Shown here piece after piece: positions 32,631 to 38,099 of a DNA stretch of 38,099 nt (the first letter of the stretch is position 1; every line of letters starts with the position of its first letter). This DNA comes from UBA2943 sp946534895 (GTDB taxonomy: Bacteria; Bacillota; Clostridia; Christensenellales; Aristaeellaceae). The DNA lies in the NCBI GenBank assembly GCA_946534895.1, contig CAMNDE010000030.1, positions 1 to 38,099 of the forward strand, in the 5' to 3' direction. A program made the position numbers and the translations under genes. Under the pieces are notes generated by a model. It was not told the DNA's origin. It made no database searches and was given only the letters and a program-made list of their open reading frames with translations.

Positions 32631-33319
32631 GACAGGTGAATCGCATCGAGGTTCGCGGCGGCAGTACGGGACACCAGCTGACTTTTGCGCTGGTGCCGGA
32701 TCTGCACAACGGACCGTTCGAAGATGTCCTGCCTGAACTGAAGCAGGTGGATGCCATACTGATTGCGGGAGATCTGGTAAACCGTCACAGGCACGGGTAT
32801 GAGCGGGCCAAACGATTCCTTGAGGAAGCGCCTTTGCTGGCGCCGACGTTTTATTCCATTGGAAACCACGAACGGAAATTTTCCGAGATGGAGGCCGTCT
32901 GGCCTCTGGTGGGAAAGAATGGCGTGGAGATGCTGGACAATCGGTATGTTCACTTTCATGGCGTGGTTCTTGGAGGACTGTCCTCCCATGAACTGCACAA
33001 GCCCGTGGATGCATCGTTTCTTGAAAGCATGGCGGCAGAGAAAGGCTTTCATCTGCTCATGTGCCATCATCCCGAGTATTATTCGGAATATGTAAAGGGG
33101 CACGGAATTGAACTGACTGTATCCGGGCATGCGCATGGAGGCCAGGTGCAGCTGTTCGGCAGGGGATTGTATGCGCCGGGCCAGGGTCTTTTCCCGAAGC
33201 TGACCAATGGATTTTACGAGGATGGCCGGCTTTTTGTGTCAAGGGGCATGACCAATTCGGCCGGTGTTCCCAGATTCCACAATCCGACAGAACTGGTGAT
33301 ACTGAATCTGATATACTGA
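32627..33319 (+). CDS. Calcineurin-like metallophosphoesterase
   Basis: A 230-residue metallophosphoesterase with every metal-site motif: Asp25 and His27 (PDLHNG), Asp49 (AGDLVNRH), Asn80-His81 (GNHER), the histidine pair 147-148 (CHHPEYY), and His168 and His170 (GHAHGGQ). The GHAHGGQVQLFGRGLYAPGQG tail is that of the YkuE/YaeI group, some members of which hydrolyse lipid-linked phosphates. There is no membrane helix, but the two upstream genes are membrane proteins. The start at 32627 overlaps the previous stop, so the much longer open frame from 32300 is not used. Substrate unknown. Confidence 0.9.
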   Translation: MRQVNRIEVRGGSTGHQLTFALVPDLHNGPFEDVLPELKQVDAILIAGDLVNRHRHGYERAKRFLEEAPLLAPTFYSIGNHERKFSEMEAVWPLVGKNGVEMLDNRYVHFHGVVLGGLSSHELHKPVDASFLESMAAEKGFHLLMCHHPEYYSEYVKGHGIELTVSGHAHGGQVQLFGRGLYAPGQGLFPKLTNGFYEDGRLFVSRGMTNSAGVPRFHNPTELVILNLIY

Positions 33320-33368
33320 AAAAAGACTGCAGATGCCGAACCGGATCAGTTCGCTCTGCAGTCTTTTT
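33320..33368. terminator. Bidirectional intrinsic terminator
   Basis: AAAAAGACTGCAG (33320-33332) pairs perfectly with CTGCAGTCTTTTT (33356-33368), with an inner CGAAC/GTTCG hairpin. It ends the phosphoesterase transcript and the convergent rnz transcript. Confidence 0.88.
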
Positions 33369-34275
33369 ATTCCGGATAATCCAGGTGCGTGACCATGAGA
33401 TCTTCGGCACATTCTGTCCCCGGGAAAATGCTGCTGGCATATGGCAGAAACAGGGAAGGATCTTCCATGGAAGTGGAAAAGTGCGTGAGCAGCAGCCGCC
33501 GGGTACTGCCGGCAAGGGCAGCATGGGCAGCCTCGGAAAAGAGCATGTGACGGTTTTTCAGGGCAAGGTCTGTCTTTTCATCCTCTCCATACATGCCTTC
33601 CAGAATCATCAGATCGGACTGCGCGCCGTACTCGGAGATTTCGGGTACCGGCCGTGTATCGGTGGCAAACAGGAAATGAATGCCTGTCCGGGGCACGCCC
33701 ATGACCTGGTCCGGAGAAAACGTGGTTCCATTGATCTCCACGGTTTCGCCGTGCTGCAGAAGTTTCCACGCCTGAACAGGAATGTGAAGGGCGGAGGCTT
33801 TTTCCGGAAGAAAGCGGGGGAGCCGGTTCAGACGGAAGTCATACCCCATGCAGGGAATACCGTGATTCAGAGGAAAAGCCGTGATCTGAAGTCCGTCTGC
33901 CGAGAATTCACAGGGGTTTTTCCGGAGTTCATGCAGGGATAGTTCATAGGGCAGCTGAGGGGCGATGACACGCAGACCGGCAATGACATGACTGAGGCCG
34001 ACAGGACCATAGATGTCCAGCGGTTCCTCTCGTCCGGCCTTGGCCTGTGCGAGCAGAAATCCGGGAAGCCCGGAACAGTGGTCAGCGTGATAATGGGTGA
34101 GAAGAACAGTATCGATGCAGCGGAATCCCCAGCCGAGCTTCATGATCTGGATCTGGGTGCCCTCACCGCAGTCCACAAGAATTCCCCTGCCGGCATGACG
34201 GATATAGAGGCTGGAAAGCGCGCGGTCAGGCATGGGAATGGAACCGCCGGTACCCAGAATGCAAAGATCGATCAT
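33367..34275 (-). CDS. rnz: Ribonuclease Z
   Basis: A 302-residue metallo-beta-lactamase-fold nuclease that removes tRNA 3' trailers. LGTGGSIPMPDRALSS at the N-terminus, the zinc motif THYHADHCSGL with His61, His63, Asp65 and His66, His138 in FPLNHGIPCMGY, FATDTRP, and LTHFS near residue 270 match RNase Z. GAGGAGGGACACTTC precedes the ATG. Length is typical of the short bacterial form. A tRNA 3' end with encoded CCA may not need it, but Firmicutes commonly keep the gene. Confidence 0.92.
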   Translation of the reverse strand: MIDLCILGTGGSIPMPDRALSSLYIRHAGRGILVDCGEGTQIQIMKLGWGFRCIDTVLLTHYHADHCSGLPGFLLAQAKAGREEPLDIYGPVGLSHVIAGLRVIAPQLPYELSLHELRKNPCEFSADGLQITAFPLNHGIPCMGYDFRLNRLPRFLPEKASALHIPVQAWKLLQHGETVEINGTTFSPDQVMGVPRTGIHFLFATDTRPVPEISEYGAQSDLMILEGMYGEDEKTDLALKNRHMLFSEAAHAALAGSTRRLLLTHFSTSMEDPSLFLPYASSIFPGTECAEDLMVTHLDYPE

Positions 34276-34298
34276 GAAGTGTCCCTCCTCAGAGACAG

Positions 34299-34327
34299 AT
34301 TATAGACAGAAGCGGATAAAAGGGCAA
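34299..34327 (-). promoter_or_regulatory. Promoter of rnz
   Basis: On the minus strand TTGCCC (34327-34322), a 17-base spacer and a perfect TATAAT (34304-34299), 24 bases before the start codon. Confidence 0.6.
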
Positions 34328-34347
34328 GAAAAGACGCATATGCTCGC

Positions 34348-34378
34348 AAAAAAACTGCTCTGCGTAAAAGCAGAGCAG
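34348..34378 (-). terminator. Terminator of thiT
   Basis: CTGCTCTGC (34355-34363) with GCAGAGCAG (34370-34378), a six-base loop and seven consecutive T on the minus strand (34354-34348). It follows the thiT stop by 14 bases. Confidence 0.88.
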
Positions 34379-34392
34379 CAGGTGCCGGGAAA

Positions 34393-35112
34393 TCAGCGCA
34401 CTTTGCGCATGGCCTGAAGAATCCTCGATCCGATAAGGACGGCGATGACAACGCAGAGAATGCATTCCACAGACATGTAAGTGCCGTTATAGCCGAGGGA
34501 ATACAGCCAGGCTTCCAGCCCGGTGCGCCCGTCAGACCAGAAGGCTACGCCTGCGAGTACAGCTGCGAGATAGCGGCCGGCGCTGCCGACGAATGTGCCG
34601 AGCGGGAAACCGACTCTGTCATTGCGCATTCCTCTTGTGAGACCTGCAAGGCCGAGCATGCCGAACGCAATGGGATAATCCAGCAGAAACTGGGGGACGT
34701 TCAGGAACCAGCCGCCGAATGCATAGTCCAGAAGTCCGAATACGGCTCCGAGCAGCAGTCCGGGGGCAGTGCCGTATACGTAGGCGAAGAGCATCAGAGG
34801 AAGCATGCTGGCAGGCGTGATGGATCCGCCGGAGGGCATGGTAAACAGACGGATGCGGCTGAGCACGGTGCTCAGGGCAATGCACATGGCGCCGACGCAC
34901 AGCATCTGTGTAGTCCACTTCTGCTTCTTATGGCGCGTGGAAGAGAGAATGAATACTGCGCCAAGAAAAAGCACAAGCACAATGATCCAGCCCCAGACTG
35001 GCAGTTCGGCAAGCTTTTTGAAGGCGGTTTGAAACCAGCTGGGCTCAGCCTGGACTTCCTGAACGGTCTGCTCGGCAGTTTCGGCCAGAGCACGGGAAAG
35101 AATGAGAGACAT
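34393..35112 (-). CDS. thiT: Thiamine ECF transporter S-component ThiT
   Basis: A 239-residue S-component that binds thiamine for an energy-coupling factor transporter. The core (about residue 72 on) has the ThiT segments MPSGGSITPASMLPLMLFAY, PGLLLGAVFGLLDY and LLDYPIAFGMLGLAGL. An N-terminal extension of about 70 residues carries a further hydrophobic helix (WGWIIVLVLFLGAVFIL) that classical ThiT (about 190 residues) lacks. The start at 35112 has AAGGAGG nine bases upstream; a TTG three codons earlier abuts it. A TPP riboswitch with terminator lies upstream, which independently supports thiamine. The shared EcfA/EcfT genes are not in the window. Confidence 0.93.
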   Translation of the reverse strand: MSLILSRALAETAEQTVQEVQAEPSWFQTAFKKLAELPVWGWIIVLVLFLGAVFILSSTRHKKQKWTTQMLCVGAMCIALSTVLSRIRLFTMPSGGSITPASMLPLMLFAYVYGTAPGLLLGAVFGLLDYAFGGWFLNVPQFLLDYPIAFGMLGLAGLTRGMRNDRVGFPLGTFVGSAGRYLAAVLAGVAFWSDGRTGLEAWLYSLGYNGTYMSVECILCVVIAVLIGSRILQAMRKVR

Positions 35113-35150
35113 GGATACCAACCTCCTTATGATTCTGCATCCTGAAAAAG

Positions 35151-35176
35151 AAAAATCCCGCGCTGTGATCGCGGGA
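35151..35176 (-). terminator. Riboswitch-controlled terminator of thiT
   Basis: TCCCGCG with CGCGGGA around a seven-base loop, followed on the minus strand by TTTTT and a further T-rich run. The 3' end of the aptamer (GGGAAGCGG) can pair with GCTTTCCC at the foot of this hairpin, giving an antiterminator when no TPP is bound. Confidence 0.82.
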
Positions 35177-35210
35177 AAGCTGACGTATCAGTCGGATGGC
35201 TGGCTACGGT

Positions 35211-35298
35211 CCGCTTCCCTACGGTAGGATGATCTACACAGGTTCCAAGGGTCGGAATAAATCCTCTCAGCGGTCAGTGACCGCACCCCTAGCGGTGG
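35211..35298 (-). ncRNA. TPP riboswitch (THI element)
   Basis: On the minus strand the element reads CCGCT, AGGGGTGC, a GCGGTC/GACCGC stem, CTGAGAGGA, ACCCTTGGAACCTG, TAGATCATCCTA, then CGTAGGGAAGCGG. These are the conserved cores of the thiamine pyrophosphate aptamer, with P1 formed by CCGCT and AGCGG. It lies between a near-perfect promoter and an intrinsic terminator, so TPP binding should stop thiT transcription. Confidence 0.95.
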
Positions 35299-35312
35299 AT
35301 GCAATTGATGTA

Positions 35313-35340
35313 ATTATACGCACGCAGATTCCCTTGTCAA
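35313..35340 (-). promoter_or_regulatory. Promoter of the thiT riboswitch transcript
   Basis: On the minus strand a perfect TTGACA (35340-35335), a 16-base spacer and a perfect TATAAT (35318-35313). Transcription would begin near 35306, just before the aptamer. Confidence 0.85.
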
Positions 35341-35399
35341 GGCATCAGTCAGATGAAGGGAGCTGCAGGAAGGAAAAAACATGAGAGCTCAGCGGAATT

Positions 35400-35429
35400 T
35401 TGCCAACTGACAGGGAAAGAGTGTATAAT
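35400..35429 (+). promoter_or_regulatory. Promoter of the yfbR-like gene pair
   Basis: TTGCCA at 35400-35405, an 18-base spacer and a perfect TATAAT at 35424-35429, 28 bases before the GTG start. Confidence 0.6.
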
Positions 35430-35457
35430 CGTCCGGTAATAAGTGAGGGGTGAAAAC

Positions 35458-36045
35458 GTGAACCAGTTTTATGCCTATATGGCGAGGCTCAAGCTGATCA
35501 GAAGATGGGGACTGATGCGCAACACACAGTCGGAAAATGACGCGGAGCATTCTCTGCAGGTGGCCATGATGGCCCATGGGATCGCGCTGCTCGGCAAATC
35601 GCGTTATGGCCGGGATGTTGATGAGGAACACGTAATTGCGCTGGCCGTGTATCATGATGCTGTGGAAGTCATGACGGGCGACATGCCCACGCCGGTCAAA
35701 TACTTTGACCCGGAGATTAAAGCAGCCTATGCTTCTGTGGAAAACAAGGCAAGAGAAAGCCTGGTAGCCATGCTGCCGCCTGAACTGCAGGAGCCGGTGA
35801 ACCGGTGCATGGGCGAGAAAGATACCTATGAGGCCAGAATTGTGAAGGCGGCGGATAAGATCAGCGCCTATGTAAAGTGTCTTGAAGAGGAACGGGCCGG
35901 GAATCATGAATTTGACTATGCGGCGAAGGCAATCCGCAGTTCACTGGATGCCATTGATATTCCGGAGGTGCAGGATTTCCTGCATGAGATGATCCCCGCA
36001 TTTCTTCTGACGCTGGATGAGCTGAATTCGGGGGTGCTGACATGA
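35458..36045 (+). CDS. YfbR-like HD-domain 5'-deoxynucleotidase
   Basis: A 195-residue HD hydrolase close to E. coli YfbR, which dephosphorylates deoxynucleoside 5'-monophosphates. LKLIRRWGLMRNT at the N-terminus, AEHSLQVAMMAH with His31, YHDAVEVMTGDMPTPVKY with His66-Asp67 and Glu70, and KAADKISAYVKC with the last metal aspartate all match the family. The start is a GTG at 35458 with GAGGGG seven bases before it; a GTG 15 bases earlier overlaps that ribosome site. The final codons overlap the next gene by four bases. Confidence 0.9.
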   Translation: MNQFYAYMARLKLIRRWGLMRNTQSENDAEHSLQVAMMAHGIALLGKSRYGRDVDEEHVIALAVYHDAVEVMTGDMPTPVKYFDPEIKAAYASVENKARESLVAMLPPELQEPVNRCMGEKDTYEARIVKAADKISAYVKCLEEERAGNHEFDYAAKAIRSSLDAIDIPEVQDFLHEMIPAFLLTLDELNSGVLT

Positions 36046-36827
36046 AGCTGGGCATGAGCAGCGCAGCATATTACGGGGATATGGAGACGGAGGATGCAGC
36101 GGCGTGTCTGGCTGAGCTGCCATTGGATACGTGTGAAATCTTTCTGGAAACCTATTCTGAATATACTGTGGAGTTTGCGCGCATCGTAAGAGAAAAGCTG
36201 GGAAAGCTTCCATGCGCTTCTGTTCATCCGAAAGGCACACAGTTTGAAGCGGATTTATTTGGAAAATCCCCGCGGCAGCGCAGAGAAGCCATGGACGTTT
36301 TCAGGAATGTGTGCCGTGCTGCCCAGGTACTGGGCGCTTCCTATTATATTTTTCACGGCCCGGGGGTTGTCCGGGGGAGACTCCATCCGAATCAGATTCA
36401 TGCAGGAAAAGAAACCGTGCGGGAATTGTGGGAGACTGCCAGAGAAAACAATGTGGAACTGCTCTGGGAAAATGTTTCCTGGCGGACACTGCAGAATACG
36501 GAGGACGTGGATATCGTTCTGGAGGAATACCCGTATGTGCGCTTTGTACTGGATACCAAACAGGCACATCAGTCAGGCGCGGACCTGATGGATATGGCGC
36601 GGCACATGGGCAGCCATCTGGCCCATGTCCATGTACTCGGATGGAATCAGGATGGAAAGCTTGCCCTGCCGGGCATGGACTGCGTTCCCTGGCAGGACTT
36701 CGGCAGTGCCCTTGAAGAAATTGGCTTTGACGGCACTGTGATTCTGGAACCCTATGGAGGCATGTGCCGAAATGTAAACAATGTTCTGGAGAGCCTGGAA
36801 ACACTGAGAAGAACGGTTGTGAAATGA
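36042..36827 (+). CDS. Sugar phosphate isomerase/epimerase-like TIM-barrel protein
   Basis: A 261-residue protein with the xylose-isomerase-like TIM-barrel pattern: MKLGMSSAAYY at strand one, TCEIFLETYSEY, ASVHPKGTQ, YYIFHGPG, VELLWENVSW, VRFVLDTKQAH, LAHVHVLGWNQDG and GTVILEPYGG. Glu, Asp and His residues in these strand ends are placed like the metal ligands of the family (endonuclease IV, IolE/IolI, sugar epimerases). Substrate is not evident. It is translationally coupled to the nucleotidase gene, which hints at nucleotide or sugar-phosphate recycling, but that is only inference. Confidence 0.85.
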   Translation: MKLGMSSAAYYGDMETEDAAACLAELPLDTCEIFLETYSEYTVEFARIVREKLGKLPCASVHPKGTQFEADLFGKSPRQRREAMDVFRNVCRAAQVLGASYYIFHGPGVVRGRLHPNQIHAGKETVRELWETARENNVELLWENVSWRTLQNTEDVDIVLEEYPYVRFVLDTKQAHQSGADLMDMARHMGSHLAHVHVLGWNQDGKLALPGMDCVPWQDFGSALEEIGFDGTVILEPYGGMCRNVNNVLESLETLRRTVVK

Positions 36828-36931
36828 GAACGAAAATGATAATATCTAGTGGAAGCAGAGCTCGGCATGGAACCTGTTTTGCAGATAAGCAAGAGCTGAA
36901 AAGGCTATTTTGATAACAGGGGTGGAAACGA

Positions 36932-38035
36932 ATGAAACGACAGCTGTTCAGATTCCTTTCTCTTTTTATGATGATCTGCCTGTTGACCGGAAACGTCACT
37001 GGTGTGCTTGCGGAAGAGGAAGAAGAAGAACTGGTACTGGAAGAGTGGGAACTTGTTGAAGAGGAAGACGAGGAATCCGTATTTGTGATTGACGCGGATC
37101 CGGCAGAAGCAGCTGAGGATCTTGAAAACTGGGAAGTGGATGAAAGCATCAATCCTGAGGACCTCGAACTGAACACGGAGCTTTCTGACGATGTGGTCAA
37201 TATTCTCCTGGTGGGAATTGATACCCGGTCCCGTGACCTTGATCCTTCCAAAGGACTGCAGCACAACGATGTGACCATGGTATGTTCCATCAACACGGCA
37301 GAGGGAACTGTAAAACTCTCCAGTATTCTGCGGGATCTGTATGTGACGATTCCGGGATACAAGAACAAGAGCCGCATTAACAATGCATATTCAAGAGGCG
37401 GCGGCGAACTGGCCATGAGGACAGTGAACCATAACTTCAAGCTGAATATTCAGCATTATGTGACTATCAATTTCTACGGACTTGCTTCCATTATTGATGC
37501 GATCGGCGGAATTGATATTGATTTGTCAAAAACAGAGGCGGGCGCCATCAATACCTATCTTCGGAAGCATCCGCCGGCGTATGACAACACCGACGGAAAA
37601 TCCAGAACGCCTCTTGAACGGAAAGAAGGAATTCAGCACCTTGATGGTGTACAGGCTGTCATGTATGCACGACTGCGTGAAATTGACAATGATTTCAAAC
37701 GTACGGCAAGACAGCGTCATCTGCTTGAGCTTCTTCTCAAGAAAGTCCTGGAAGACATTTCCATGAATAATCTGACAAACCTGATCAATACTTCCAAGGA
37801 TTATGTCACGACCAATATGAATCCCGGAACTCTGCTGAACCTGGCGCTGTCCGTGCTGAAGGGAGATATTATTCAGAATATGAAATCCGGCGGGGAAGTG
37901 ATTTCCCAGCACAGGATTCCGATGGATAAGACATACAGCTATGCCACGATCGACGGAGCCAGCGTAATCAATCTGTCTACGAAGAACTGGGATATCAACG
38001 TAAATGCACTGCACAGCTTCATCTATGGGAACTGA
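36932..38035 (+). CDS. LytR-CpsA-Psr (LCP) family protein
   Basis: A 367-residue exported LCP protein, predicted to transfer lipid-linked glycopolymers to peptidoglycan. A signal sequence (1-27) precedes a very acidic stretch (EEEEEELVLEEWELVEEEDE), then the LCP domain from about 87: VNILLVGIDTRSR, LSSILRDLYVTIPGYKNKSRINNAYS, INFYGLASIIDAIGGIDID, and MYARLREIDNDFKRTARQRH with the conserved arginines. The usual RSD after the first strand is HND here (LQHNDVTMV). The ATG follows CAGGGGTGGAAACGA. The gene stands alone. The N-terminus looks like a cleavable signal more than the membrane anchor most LCP proteins have. Confidence 0.9.
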   Translation: MKRQLFRFLSLFMMICLLTGNVTGVLAEEEEEELVLEEWELVEEEDEESVFVIDADPAEAAEDLENWEVDESINPEDLELNTELSDDVVNILLVGIDTRSRDLDPSKGLQHNDVTMVCSINTAEGTVKLSSILRDLYVTIPGYKNKSRINNAYSRGGGELAMRTVNHNFKLNIQHYVTINFYGLASIIDAIGGIDIDLSKTEAGAINTYLRKHPPAYDNTDGKSRTPLERKEGIQHLDGVQAVMYARLREIDNDFKRTARQRHLLELLLKKVLEDISMNNLTNLINTSKDYVTTNMNPGTLLNLALSVLKGDIIQNMKSGGEVISQHRIPMDKTYSYATIDGASVINLSTKNWDINVNALHSFIYGN

Positions 38036-38043
38036 TGATTTTG

Positions 38044-38070
38044 AAAAGCCGGACGAAAGTCCGGTTTTTT
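38044..38070 (+). terminator. Terminator of the LCP gene
   Basis: CCGGAC (38049-38054) with GTCCGG (38059-38064), a GAAA tetraloop, an AAAA/TTTT extension and six T. It lies eight bases after the stop codon. Confidence 0.9.
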
Positions 38071-38099
38071 CTGTGGATAAAACAGGAATGTTCGGAACA

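Overview
The window looks like a chromosomal segment of a Clostridia-like Bacillota, probably an uncultured gut lineage. The evidence is moderate-to-high GC, strong AGGAGG-type ribosome sites, many ATGA start/stop overlaps, a DnaD plus DnaC/DnaI-like primosome pair, a ThiT thiamine S-component under a TPP riboswitch, an LCP protein, and secreted SH3b and L,D-transpeptidase proteins with Pro-rich tails. Genus cannot be assigned by eye. No tRNA, rRNA, CRISPR array, insertion sequence or prophage was seen.

Layout. 1-1838 (minus): an ABC exporter, ATPase plus a permease that runs off the left edge. 1942-11455 (minus): a ten-gene operon for an Mrp/Mbh-type cation/proton complex in the order mrpE-mrpF-mrpG-mbhD-(mbhE+mrpB fusion)-mrpC and then four different antiporter-like subunits, with no hydrogenase or oxidoreductase genes in view. 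11707-14890 (plus): an orphan rhamnose mutarotase, DnaD, a DnaC/DnaI-like loader and an ArsC-fold protein without its cysteine. 14941-19401 (minus): a MoxR / DUF58 / transglutaminase set. 19490-20816 (plus): birA and acpS. 20819-22564 (minus): an L,D-transpeptidase with four peptidoglycan-binding repeats.

22723-25776 (plus) is the most striking region: a methionine transporter operon, metQ-metN-metI. A 32-codon leader ORF with eight Met and three Cys codons precedes it. The leader is followed by an intrinsic terminator whose 5' arm and loop can instead pair with the end of the leader ORF, which is the arrangement of classical ribosome-mediated attenuation. The binding protein itself is circularly permuted: the usual C-terminal half of MetQ comes first and the usual N-terminal half last, behind a signal peptide without a lipobox cysteine.

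25811-38099 holds housekeeping and envelope genes: a CmpB-like membrane protein, an SH3b-repeat secreted protein, nadK, tadA, uvrB, a three-gene membrane/phosphoesterase group, rnz, thiT with its TPP riboswitch, a yfbR-like HD hydrolase overlapping a TIM-barrel isomerase-like gene, and an LCP ligase. Most transcription units end in clear intrinsic terminators, several of them bidirectional.
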